A stretch of DNA of 53,444 nt from Colwellia psychrerythraea (lineage in GTDB: Bacteria; Pseudomonadota; Gammaproteobacteria; Enterobacterales; Alteromonadaceae), in the NCBI RefSeq assembly GCF_000764185.1, contig NZ_JQEC01000001.1, positions 1-53,444 on the forward strand. The letters run 5' to 3'. Both the position numbers and the translations under genes were made by a program. The notes beneath the pieces were generated by a model that worked only from the letters and a program-made list of their open reading frames with translations, was not told the DNA's origin and made no database searches. Position 1 is the first letter of the stretch; each line of letters begins with the position of its first letter. Shown piece by piece: positions 39,471-48,173 of this stretch.

Positions 39471-42400
39471 ATGAAAAAATTTACAAAAAATACGTTAGCT
39501 TCTGCAGTTGGACTTGCTTTTATAGCCAGTATGTCAACAGCACATGCGGCACCACCAGCACGACTAATCGTTAAAAGTAATCCGGTTATGTCTGCATTTT
39601 CAACAGAATCTAGTGCTGATATGGTCATTGGTAAGATGAGCACTATGTCTGCCTTATCTAATACGTCGGTACAACAGGTAAAAACAACTTGGGATGGACG
39701 AAATGTAGTTGAGTTATCTGGAAACTTTACCGAAGCACAATTGGCACAAATTATTGCGAATATGGAATCCGATGCTTCTATTGATGAAGTTGAGATTGAC
39801 CGGTTGATGTACCCAACAGCCACACCAAATGACCCAAGATATTCAGACCAGTGGCATTATTTTGATGCTACGGGTGGTATCAATGCCGATACGGCTTGGA
39901 ATACCACTACTGGCGCAGGTGTAACCGTTGCTGTACTGGATACGGGTGTTATTTATCATAACGATTTAGTTGGAAATCTTGTCGGCGGTTATGATTTTGT
40001 TTCTAATGTTAATATGGGACGAGATGGAGATGGCCGTGATTCTGATCCTTCCGATCCAGGTGATAGCTATAACGGCGGTGGTAGTAGCTGGCATGGCACA
40101 CACGTTGCGGGCACAATTGCTGCTGTTACCAATAACAACAACGGCGTTGCCGGTGTTGCTTACGGCGCGAAAATTCTCCCTGTAAGAGTATTAGGTGCCG
40201 GAGGTGGTTATTCCTCTGATATTACAGATGGTATTGTTTGGGCTGCGGGTGGTTATGTGGCAGGTATTCCTGTTAATAATAACCCAGCACAAGTTATCAA
40301 CATGAGTTTAGGTGGCGCTGGTGCGTGTGGCTCACTCTATCAAAATGCAATAAACCAAGCGGTAAGTTTGGGTGCTGTTGTTGTGGTTGCCGCAGGTAAT
40401 TCAGCGGTTGATGTTTCCGGCGCTACACCAGCAAACTGTAATAATGTTATTTCAGTTGCAGCGACAAACTCTTCAGGTAATCGAGCATCATTTTCTAACT
40501 ATGGCTCTTTAATTGATGTTTCAGCACCGGGTGTAAACATTCTATCTACACATAATACCGGTTACTCTTCTCCTGGCGGTGATTCATACTCTACTATGTC
40601 AGGTACCAGTATGGCCGCTCCACATATTGCCGGTGTTGCTGCATTAGTTTATGCATCAGGTGTGGCAACAAGCCCTGCTGCGATTGAGTCGCGCATCGTA
40701 AATACGGCTCGTACATTCCCTGGTAGCTGTTATGGTTGTGGTTCCGGCATTGCTGATGCTAATGCTGCTGTTAACGGTGGTGGTAATGATCAAAATCAAT
40801 CACCGGTTAGCCAAATTAATGGTCCTTATCAAGGAGACCTTAACTCAGCGGTTAGCTTTAGTAGTGCAGGAACCTTTGATCCCGATGGTAGCATTAGTAG
40901 CTACAGTTGGGACTTTGGTGACGGGTATACCAGTAATCAAGCAAACCCAACACATAGCTATACAAGTGAAAATACGTTCAATGTTTCGTTAACAGTCTCT
41001 GATAATAAAGGGGCTACGGCTACTGCCAATACAACGGCTGTTATTAGTAATAATGTAACAGCTGTTCTTGAGAACGGTATTCCTGTTAACGGCTTATCTG
41101 CCAATACAGGCCAGTCTGTTGATTACACCTTTGAAGTCCCAGCTAACGCAACTGAACTTGTTATCTCTGCAAGTGGTGGTAGCGGTGATGCAGACTTATA
41201 TGCTCGCTTTGGCTCTGCACCAACAGATGCACAATACGATTGTCGTCCATATCTTGGGGGTAACAATGAAACCTGTAATGTGAGTAATCCACAAGCAGGT
41301 ACTTGGTATATCAGTGCTAAAGCTTATGCTTCATTCTCAGGTTTAACATTACAAGCAAGTTTCCAAGGTGGTAATACAATACCGAATAAACCTCCTGTTG
41401 CAAATTCTGGTGGTCCATATACGGGTATTGAAGGACAACCTATCACTTTCATCGGTTCAGCTTCATATGATACTGATGGTGCAATTGCTACATACAACTG
41501 GGATTTTGGTGATGGTACAACGAGTAACCAAGCAGATCCTAGTCACAGTTACAGCGTTTCAGGAAGCTATAGTGTTGTATTAACCGTTACAGATAATAAA
41601 GGTAGCTCAACGACAACTAACACTACCGCAGAGATTAAAGCCAGTGGCGGTAAAGGTGTATTAGAGAATGGTGTTTCGGTTACTACATCAGGAAATACGG
41701 GAAGTGAAGATAATTACACCCTTCAAGTTCCATCAGGTGCCAATGATTTAGTGATTAAAACTAATGGTGGCTCTGGTGATGGTGATCTTTTTGTGCGTTT
41801 TGGCTCTGCTCCAACAGCAAGTAGCTACGATTGTCGTCCCTACTTAAGTGGTAACAATGAAACGTGTACCATTGTCAATGCTCAAGCAGGTACATACTAT
41901 GTAATGGTTCAAGGTTATAGTAGCTATTCAACAACGTTAACAGCTAGTTACACCAGTGGTGGTACACCTATCCCTAATGTTCCTCCTGTATCGGATGCGG
42001 GTGGACCATACTCAGGAACTGTTAACGCTGAGATTAGTTTTGTTGGTAGTAATTCTTTTGATAATGATGGCCAGATTACCACGTACAACTGGAACTTCGG
42101 TGACGGTAGTAGTATCAGCCAAGCTAATCCAAATCATGTATATACGACAGCAGGAACCTACACAGCAACACTTACGGTAACTGATGATAAGGGCGCAACT
42201 GCAACGTCATCTTCATTAGTAACGGTTGTAGAAAGTCCTCTGCCTATTGGTCTAGCTGATGCTTGTACTTCACAATCACCACAAGATTACATTACCGCAT
42301 CAAATGGTTCACCTATTTGTGTTACTAGTGGCTCGGGGGGAAATTTATATTTCTACTTCGACAGTAATGGTTCAAGTTCGGCAACTATTCGTACTGAACA

Positions 42401-42587
42401 CGGTACGGGTGATGCAAACATTTATTATCGTCAAGATTCTTGGCCTTCAGCGTCACAATTTATGTTGAAGTCAGATAATACAGCAAATACTGAGAGCATT
42501 ACTGTGAATAATTTAACTGATGGCTGGCACTATATTATGGTTAGTGGCAACCATAGTGGCTTAACAATACAAGTTGATCATCAGTAA
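39471..42587 (+). CDS. Secreted S8 (subtilisin-like) protease with PKD and PPC modules
   Basis: About 1038 aa. Signal peptide (KNTLASAVGLAFIASMSTAHA), an inhibitor-like propeptide (to about 115), and an S8 catalytic domain with triad D157 (VAVLDTGV), H208 (HGTHVAGTIAA) and S380 (GTSMAAPHIAG). Then three PKD domains (SYSWDFGDGYTSNQANPTHS, TYNWDFGDGTTSNQADPSHS, TYNWNFGDGSSISQANPNHV) alternate with PPC domains (two close copies sharing YDCRPYL and GNNETC, and a divergent last one). I start at the ATG at 471, not an in-frame TTG 36 bp upstream. The C-terminal modules probably bind collagen-like or polysaccharide particles. A terminator follows. Confidence 0.94.
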   Translation: MKKFTKNTLASAVGLAFIASMSTAHAAPPARLIVKSNPVMSAFSTESSADMVIGKMSTMSALSNTSVQQVKTTWDGRNVVELSGNFTEAQLAQIIANMESDASIDEVEIDRLMYPTATPNDPRYSDQWHYFDATGGINADTAWNTTTGAGVTVAVLDTGVIYHNDLVGNLVGGYDFVSNVNMGRDGDGRDSDPSDPGDSYNGGGSSWHGTHVAGTIAAVTNNNNGVAGVAYGAKILPVRVLGAGGGYSSDITDGIVWAAGGYVAGIPVNNNPAQVINMSLGGAGACGSLYQNAINQAVSLGAVVVVAAGNSAVDVSGATPANCNNVISVAATNSSGNRASFSNYGSLIDVSAPGVNILSTHNTGYSSPGGDSYSTMSGTSMAAPHIAGVAALVYASGVATSPAAIESRIVNTARTFPGSCYGCGSGIADANAAVNGGGNDQNQSPVSQINGPYQGDLNSAVSFSSAGTFDPDGSISSYSWDFGDGYTSNQANPTHSYTSENTFNVSLTVSDNKGATATANTTAVISNNVTAVLENGIPVNGLSANTGQSVDYTFEVPANATELVISASGGSGDADLYARFGSAPTDAQYDCRPYLGGNNETCNVSNPQAGTWYISAKAYASFSGLTLQASFQGGNTIPNKPPVANSGGPYTGIEGQPITFIGSASYDTDGAIATYNWDFGDGTTSNQADPSHSYSVSGSYSVVLTVTDNKGSSTTTNTTAEIKASGGKGVLENGVSVTTSGNTGSEDNYTLQVPSGANDLVIKTNGGSGDGDLFVRFGSAPTASSYDCRPYLSGNNETCTIVNAQAGTYYVMVQGYSSYSTTLTASYTSGGTPIPNVPPVSDAGGPYSGTVNAEISFVGSNSFDNDGQITTYNWNFGDGSSISQANPNHVYTTAGTYTATLTVTDDKGATATSSSLVTVVESPLPIGLADACTSQSPQDYITASNGSPICVTSGSGGNLYFYFDSNGSSSATIRTEHGTGDANIYYRQDSWPSASQFMLKSDNTANTESITVNNLTDGWHYIMVSGNHSGLTIQVDHQ

Positions 42588-42644
42588 AAATCGTTAAATT
42601 GATTAACTGTTAATAATGGCGGCTAAAAGCTACCAGTAAATAGT

Positions 42645-42674
42645 AAAGACCAGTAGTTTATCTACTGGTCTTTT
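42645..42674 (+). terminator. Terminator of the S8 protease gene
   Basis: AAAGACCAGTAG and CTACTGGTCTTT pair perfectly around a TTTAT loop, ending in a T run, about 60 bp after the stop. Confidence 0.87.
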
Positions 42675-42882
42675 CATTTATAAGTAACAACCTTTTTCAT
42701 TAACAACTAAGGCAATGGACTAATTTTTCTCTTTTTTTAAAGTAATAGTCGGCAGACAACCCAAATTTAATTTATAAAAATTTATCAGATTACGGCCTTT
42801 ATTAATAAGACGTAAACTTAATACCACTTTTAAAGTGGTTGGTTTAACTCAACTAAGACAACAACTGGCTGCCATTAAAGCG

Positions 42883-42902
42883 TGAAGTTATCATGGGTGG
42901 CA
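42883..42902 (+). repeat. 20-bp dispersed repeat, copy 1
   Basis: TGAAGTTATCATGGGTGGCA matches the segment at 51200-51219 in 19 of 20 positions, same orientation. One copy lies upstream of the Zorya-like cassette and the other upstream of the SEFIR gene. It may be the end of an insertion element no longer present. Confidence 0.55.
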
Positions 42903-42960
42903 GATTTAATCCTGGCTTCAGGACACTTAGCTCAGGAGAATGTGCATTCTGTATTCACTA

Positions 42961-43065
42961 TTAAGGTACTTCCTGTACAGTCTGCATTGTCTTATAAGTG
43001 CCGTCCATGGCACGTCCGATTAAAACACCACGGGGATGACGATCCTGAGCCAAGTGCATAAGCAT
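42961..43065 (-). pseudogene. Unidentified C-terminal protein fragment
   Basis: A minus-strand frame of 34 codons, open upstream only to a stop three codons before its first ATG. The sequence (MLMHLAQDRHPRGVLIGRAM and following) has a conserved-protein look, with no initiation site visible. It is probably a gene remnant. The family is not recognised. Confidence 0.3.
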
Positions 43066-43225
43066 GTTGTTTTAAATATGAATGTCCCGATCTATGGTTT
43101 TAACTTTGATTTACATGGGAATTATTTTTAGTTTTATTGACAAAGAATAACAATTAGGTGATTGTCTTCGTGTCAGAATACAAATAATAAAAGAATCAAA
43201 ATACCTACGCGAAAGGATCACGCGC

Positions 43226-43444
43226 TTGCCAGCTAAATTTTATAATGAAAATGCTAATGAGTTAGCCCAGCAATACCTGTCAAAAACATTTGATGAGGTA
43301 CATCAAAGTTGGTCGCAATTTTTGCCAAGCATTATAAAAAATTCCAATGCACGTATTCTAGACTTAGGTGCTGGCTCAGGCCGAGACTCAAAACACCTTG
43401 CTGAGTTAGCAGCCAAAGAATATGGCGATGATGTTTTTAAGTAA
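43226..43444 (+). pseudogene. Truncated class I SAM-dependent methyltransferase
   Basis: 72 codons from a TTG with GAAAGGA eight bases upstream. The protein begins PAKFYNENANELAQQYLSKT and contains SAM-binding motif I, ILDLGAGSGRDSKHL, then stops after GDDVFK. A full enzyme of this type needs about 200 more residues, and none is found downstream. The well-formed start and the missing body suggest that the gene lost its 3' part when the following cassette arrived or by later deletion. Confidence 0.72.
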
Positions 43445-43747
43445 ATCATCATGCTGCAAAACACTATCAGTACAAATAATTACCAAAACTTTACATGTTT
43501 ACTGTTGTTTCATTGATTGAAACATTTATGATCACACAATCATGTGTTAAGTGTTCTCTTGTAATATAAAACAAAGGCTTCTTGAGTTAGCGAATATAAG
43601 TGTATTGTTATCTATTTATTTAGTTTTTAGAACCAAGATCAACATTAAGATAAAACATCAGAATATAATTGTTTGTAATTCATGTAATTAAAAAATTTCA
43701 ATTGAGTGATAGGATTTACTCTCTACCCAATAACCATAGGAAAAATA
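43445..43747. other. Spacer upstream of the Zorya-like cassette
   Basis: AT-rich, with no gene. It holds a perfect inverted repeat (TGTTTCA/TGAAACA, TTGAT loop, 43506-43524). The cassette promoter and the junction with the methyltransferase remnant should lie here; no integrase site was recognised. Confidence 0.4.
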
Positions 43748-45544
43748 ATGGAAGTCGTAAATTTACCAAATGAACAAGCTGCAATACTAGCTAGCTCTTT
43801 AACAGCAGTGGTTTGCATGTTCATAATCATTGCATTCTTCTTGGCACTATTTAACCTCAAACGAGGGCGGGCTTCAGATTATGTTTCATATACCCCAGCA
43901 TTACTTACATCATTAGGGATTTTTGGTACCTTTGCGGGGATCGTTATTGGTCTTATGGCATTCGATGCTAATAACATTGATGGCAGTATCGAAGGGCTTT
44001 TAAACGGTCTGAAAACAGCGTTCTTAACTAGCTTAGTTGGAATTATACTCTCTATAGTATTTAAGGTGCTTCAAACATCTGGAGTTATATCTGCACCACG
44101 AAATATTGAAGAAGTATCATCCGCAACACCTGAAGATATACTAGGGGCTATTCAGCACCAAGGGAAATCAATAGAGAGCCTGGTTACTGCAATAGGGGGC
44201 GATAGTGATGGTTCAATATTAAGCCAGCTAAAACTTCTGCGTGGAGATATCAATGATAACCAAAAGATAGCGATAAAATCTCAGCAAGAAGCTGCTGAAA
44301 CTCTTAAAGTAATGAATGAACAACTCTCATTTCAGCAGGAAAACTTCATTAACTTTTCCGATAAGCTCTGGATTAAAATGCAAGATTTTGCAGACATGCT
44401 TTCTAAATCTGCGACTGAAACAGTAATAGAAGCGCTTAAGCAAGTTATAACTGATTTCAATAATAATTTGACTGAGCAATTTGGTGAAAACTTCAAACAA
44501 CTTAATGAATCTGTTAAAGAGTTAGTTGTGTGGCAGGAAAATTACAAAGTCCAAATTGGAGAAATGACAGAACAGTATAAGTTGGGGGTTACCTCCATCA
44601 CAGCAACAGAAGCTTCAGTTACTGCGATTAGCCAAGAATCTAAGGCCATTCCTGAAACTATGACTGACTTAAAGCAGATTATGGAAGTAAATAACCATCA
44701 ATTATCAGAGCTTGAAAATCATTTAGCCGCATTTAAAGATATTCGAGATAAAGCAGTTGAAGCAGTACCTGAAATTCGTAAACAGATTGATGATACGGTT
44801 AAAACAATAGCTGAATCTGTAGAGTCTGCGAGCAGCCATTATAATGCTTTATTAACAGAGTCTGACAAATATATTCAAAGCCACATCTCTGCATCAAATG
44901 ACTTGCTTGATAAGTTTGTATCAAACAGTAAAGAGGGTGTAGAAATAATAGGTGAGAAGCTAGCGGAGAGTGCTATTAAGGTTGAAAAAGTTATTACTGG
45001 TGGTGCGGAGGAATTCGAGACACAAGTTAAATTAACTAATGAAAGCTTACAAGCAACGACCCATGAGGTTAGTGATAATACGGTGAAAATTAGAGAGGAA
45101 TTAGACCATACGGTTAAAGAGCTAAGTATTAATGTTAGAGATATGGTTAATGGCCTTATTGATGATTCGAAGATGATGGCTAAAACCTTAACCGATGCGA
45201 ATAATGCGTTAATAGCTGATACCTCATCAGTTAGAGATAGTGTTACTCAAAGTATTGAAAATATGCAAAAGCGACTTGAGTCATCATTAGAAGATGTCTT
45301 TGCTTCACAAACACAGCATATGAGTAAAGTTTTCTCAAATATTGATGTAAGTCTTAAGGATCAAGTTGGAAAAACTGGCGAGGCAGTTGAAAAACAATTA
45401 GGTATGATTGATCAATCTATGCAGCAAGAGCTTAACCGTGTGATGAGTGAAATGGGCAAAGCACTCGGTCAAATAAGTAACCAATTTGTAAAAGACTATT
45501 CGAAGTTAGTAAACCAAATGAATTCAGTAGTACAGGCAGCATAG
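43748..45544 (+). CDS. zorA: ZorA-like MotA/TolQ/ExbB-family proton-channel protein
   Basis: 598 aa from the ATG with ATAGGAAAAATA before it. The N-terminal ~120 residues hold membrane helices (AVVCMFIIIAFFLALFNL; YTPALLTSLGIFGTFAGIVI; TAFLTSLVGIILSIVFKVL) of the MotA/ExbB channel fold. The remaining ~470 residues are hydrophilic, Glu/Lys/Ser-rich and probably a long helical tail (TDLKQIMEVNNHQLSELENH). That channel-plus-tail build is the hallmark of ZorA, whose tail extends into the cytoplasm and is thought to signal phage infection. It is followed by a MotB/OmpA-like gene after 3 bp, then an HNH gene. Confidence 0.85.
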   Translation: MEVVNLPNEQAAILASSLTAVVCMFIIIAFFLALFNLKRGRASDYVSYTPALLTSLGIFGTFAGIVIGLMAFDANNIDGSIEGLLNGLKTAFLTSLVGIILSIVFKVLQTSGVISAPRNIEEVSSATPEDILGAIQHQGKSIESLVTAIGGDSDGSILSQLKLLRGDINDNQKIAIKSQQEAAETLKVMNEQLSFQQENFINFSDKLWIKMQDFADMLSKSATETVIEALKQVITDFNNNLTEQFGENFKQLNESVKELVVWQENYKVQIGEMTEQYKLGVTSITATEASVTAISQESKAIPETMTDLKQIMEVNNHQLSELENHLAAFKDIRDKAVEAVPEIRKQIDDTVKTIAESVESASSHYNALLTESDKYIQSHISASNDLLDKFVSNSKEGVEIIGEKLAESAIKVEKVITGGAEEFETQVKLTNESLQATTHEVSDNTVKIREELDHTVKELSINVRDMVNGLIDDSKMMAKTLTDANNALIADTSSVRDSVTQSIENMQKRLESSLEDVFASQTQHMSKVFSNIDVSLKDQVGKTGEAVEKQLGMIDQSMQQELNRVMSEMGKALGQISNQFVKDYSKLVNQMNSVVQAA

Positions 45545-45547
45545 ATT

Positions 45548-46264
45548 ATGTCTTCACTTGACTCTATTTTTGGTTCGTCACAACACAAAGAAGATGGCGA
45601 ACATTGGTTAACTGTGTCAGATCTTATGGCAGGTTTGATGATGGTTTTCTTATTTATAGCCATTGCATTTATGCGTCATGTATCAATTGAACGGGATAAA
45701 ATAAAAGATGTTGCTGTAGCCTATCAACAAAACCAAGTTGCCATATTCGATGCTCTAAATTCAGAATTCGAAAATGATTTAGTATCTTGGCAAGCATCTA
45801 TAGACAAAGAAACCTTGTCATTTCAGTTTGATTCACCTGAAGTGTTATTTGCTAGTGGTGAAAGCTCTTTAAAAGTTAAATTTGAACAAATATTATCTGA
45901 CTTTATCCCTCGTTATTTACATGTCTTAGACAAATATCAAAGCAGCATTGATGAAGTGCGGATTGAAGGTCATACATCCTCCGAGTGGGGCGTTGGTACT
46001 CATCCAGATGATGCTTACTTCTTTAACATGTATCTGTCTCAAAATAGAACCGGCAGTGTACTGAACTATTCGTATTTTCTTTCTAAATTATCTAGTGAGC
46101 AAAGAGCATGGATTAAATCTTCTTTTGCGGCGGTAGGTTTAGCTTCTTCACATTTAAAGCTGAACAAAGACGGCACAGAAAATAAACAAAAATCTCGTCG
46201 GGTATCTTTTCGTGTTATTACCAATGCCGACATCCAAATCCGCAAAATTGTTGAAGGCTTATAA
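45548..46264 (+). CDS. zorB: ZorB-like MotB/OmpA-family stator protein
   Basis: 238 aa. A short cytoplasmic start is followed by one membrane helix (LTVSDLMAGLMMVFLFIAIA) with Asp25 as the likely proton carrier, as in MotB. A helical linker and an OmpA-like peptidoglycan-binding domain follow (SPEVLFASGESSLKVKFEQI, EVRIEGHTSSEWG, LSQNRTGSVLNYSYFL, KSRRVSFRVI). Five ZorA and two ZorB would form a stator-like complex across the inner membrane. The HNH gene starts on the very next base after its stop. Confidence 0.86.
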   Translation: MSSLDSIFGSSQHKEDGEHWLTVSDLMAGLMMVFLFIAIAFMRHVSIERDKIKDVAVAYQQNQVAIFDALNSEFENDLVSWQASIDKETLSFQFDSPEVLFASGESSLKVKFEQILSDFIPRYLHVLDKYQSSIDEVRIEGHTSSEWGVGTHPDDAYFFNMYLSQNRTGSVLNYSYFLSKLSSEQRAWIKSSFAAVGLASSHLKLNKDGTENKQKSRRVSFRVITNADIQIRKIVEGL

Positions 46265-47386
46265 ATGAGGCTAACTGTTGATTTATCTTCACTTCAACAA
46301 GCAGTGAAAGCCATGGGGGCAGAGCGCATTGATTTTGAGCTTTCAAGTGAACTGACCCCAATTGAACCTATAGATACTCAATTGGGAGAAGGGCTTGAAG
46401 TAAACCTGGAGGAAATAGAGTTTGAAACTGGGCTTGCTAGTTACCAGGGCAGACAAGTATTGCTTTATATTAGAGATCATGGAGGCCGGGTATCAACAGC
46501 TCTTAATGATGGCTCTAAAGGAAATAAATACCATATTGCAGATTGTGGAACTCTAGCTGAAATGAGAGCAAAAGGTAGGTTTGACAGGTATGTTGTAACT
46601 AATAAACTATCAGGGCAGTTTCATATTTCAGGAGATGATTGGGAAACTAATCAACATACCGAAGGTGAAGCGAATCTCAAAGTGTGTAAAAACTGTTTGG
46701 CCCACTTGAACTATCAAGGATATAAAAACAAGGTTAGGGGACCAATTTTCAACGCTTTTGATTTAACAGACTTTTTTGATACATACAGCTCATTTTTCAA
46801 GTTTATGCCGTCAGGTGCTGCAAATAAAAATATCGGCTACAGTAAGGATTGGGATGTTTTGTCTAGAAAAACACGTGAAAAATTTAACTATCAATGTCAA
46901 CAATGTGCTCTTGATCTTAATCAGCATAAAAGGCTACTGCATGTTCATCATATTAATGGCGTTAAGTCAGATAATAGCAGTAGTAACCTGACCCCATTGT
47001 GCTGTGACTGTCACCGGAAACAGCCCCTTCATCAACACATGTTTATTAAACATGAAGATAGTAAACGAATTTCGCAATTAAGACGGTCACAAGGGCTTAA
47101 CATTAACAAAAGCTGGCAAGATGTTTATGACCATGCAGATCCGGGTATGCACGGTGTTATAGGTTTACTTGAAAAATATTATGTTTCTCTACCTGAAGTA
47201 GGAGAAGATATTAAGAATAACAAACAATATACTGTAGCAGGATTAGAATTAGCATGGCCGTTAAAGAAAGTAGGTATAGCTATTGACAAGCCTGAAGCTA
47301 TTGCTGCAACAAAGCAAGGCTGGAAAATCTACAGTATGCGTCATGCACTGAGCCAAATTGAGCAACTAGTGAGTAGTTTGCGGTAA
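46265..47386 (+). CDS. zorE: ZorE-like HNH endonuclease of the Zorya-like cassette
   Basis: 373 aa, starting at the base after the zorB stop. The N-terminal ~190 residues (SYQGRQVLLYIRDHGG, HIADCGTLAEMRAKGRF, RYVVTNKLSGQFH, KVCKNCLAHLNYQGYK) form a conserved-looking domain of unknown role with a CxxC pair. The HNH domain follows: YQCQQC (211-214), LLHVHHING (His228-His229), NLTPLCCDCHRKQ (Asn241, His250). A C-terminal ~110 residues remain. Type II Zorya is zorA-zorB-zorE, with ZorE as an HNH nuclease or nickase acting on invading DNA. The symbol rests on order and domains, not on an alignment. Confidence 0.8.
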   Translation: MRLTVDLSSLQQAVKAMGAERIDFELSSELTPIEPIDTQLGEGLEVNLEEIEFETGLASYQGRQVLLYIRDHGGRVSTALNDGSKGNKYHIADCGTLAEMRAKGRFDRYVVTNKLSGQFHISGDDWETNQHTEGEANLKVCKNCLAHLNYQGYKNKVRGPIFNAFDLTDFFDTYSSFFKFMPSGAANKNIGYSKDWDVLSRKTREKFNYQCQQCALDLNQHKRLLHVHHINGVKSDNSSSNLTPLCCDCHRKQPLHQHMFIKHEDSKRISQLRRSQGLNINKSWQDVYDHADPGMHGVIGLLEKYYVSLPEVGEDIKNNKQYTVAGLELAWPLKKVGIAIDKPEAIAATKQGWKIYSMRHALSQIEQLVSSLR

Positions 47387-47612
47387 TGATAAACCCTATT
47401 GAATGGGGGCATTAATAGAGCAGAGATTGAGAAAGATACTAATTTCCCAAATTAACAACGTAATTATTTTTATTTAATGTAATATAATTTCCAATTTTAA
47501 AATAACAAGAAACCTTTATTTGTGAATACCTTATAGAATTAATGGGATGATATACACTTTAATTGTTTTTATTCATATGGTTAGGTATGATTTTTAGCGA
47601 GTCTATAGTTAT

Positions 47613-48025
47613 CTAACCAACCGCCAACTTAGCCGTCTCATACCACAAATATGCTGGTATGGGATGTTTTAACTTCCAAGTTATTCATCGGCTGACTCCC
47701 TTCAGATTTAACAAAATCTACAGGGCCAAAGTTAACAAACCCCATGGTTCTGCCATTTTCATATTTGCCTTGCTCACGTACAAATAGTAGAAAGGTTTTC
47801 TTTGTTTCTTGCTGCGTTATATAACCTAACCCTCGGCCTGAATTGGATCTGGCGCTATTTTGTGTTTACCAATGGAACAAGGTCGGACTAATGCCGTAGT
47901 TATGATACATGGTTGTTGCTGAGAACTGCTTTTCACACTTATTCAAAGTCACAAATAACAATTCGGTATTTGCGTTAGCGATATTTAAAACACCTTCACC
48001 ACTCGATGACTTTTCGGGGGATTAC
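47613..48025 (-). pseudogene. DUF3427 C-terminal remnant of a superfamily II helicase
   Basis: Reading minus, about 135 codons of a DUF3427 domain are recognisable: SSSGEGVLNIANANTELLFV, then CEKQFSATTMYHNYGISPTL, FHW, a TAA in place of a sense codon, QNSARSNSGRGLGYI, KTFLLFVREQGKYENGRT, MGFVNFGPVDFVKSEGSQPM. A frameshift near 47680 follows, and the end WKLKHPIPAYLWYETAKLAV leads to Gly and a TAG at 47613. The helicase body is absent. It is the remains of a second defence-type gene on the opposite strand from the Zorya-like cassette. Confidence 0.75.
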
Positions 48026-48173
48026 CATCTTTGTAAGTATTCAATTTTATTTCTTACAAAGACTCACACTTACACAACGTTTATCCAACTCAATATTACA
48101 ACCTTTCTCACCTTAAATTTGTAAAGTAATCAAGCATATAAATCACTTAGATAAATAAATGGATTAAATATTT

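Larger units (their letters stand above)
42675..43225. other. Decayed spacer with a repeat and a protein-like fragment
   Basis: No intact gene. The segment holds one copy of a 20-bp repeat (42883-42902) and, on minus at 42961-43065, a 34-codon frame that reads like the C-terminus of a conserved protein (LAQDRHPRGVLIGRAMDGTY, then KTMQTVQEVP). I cannot name its family; it is likely the tail of a lost gene. Confidence 0.4.

Noticed and set aside
43748..46264. Flagellar MotA/MotB pair
   Set aside because: The ZorA-like protein lacks the MotA cytoplasmic loop layout and has a long C-terminal helical tail; no motility genes are near, and the HNH gene is tightly coupled.
47909..48124. A plus-strand 71-aa frame before the acylase
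   Set aside because: It lies mostly opposite the DUF3427 remnant read on minus and has no protein-like features.
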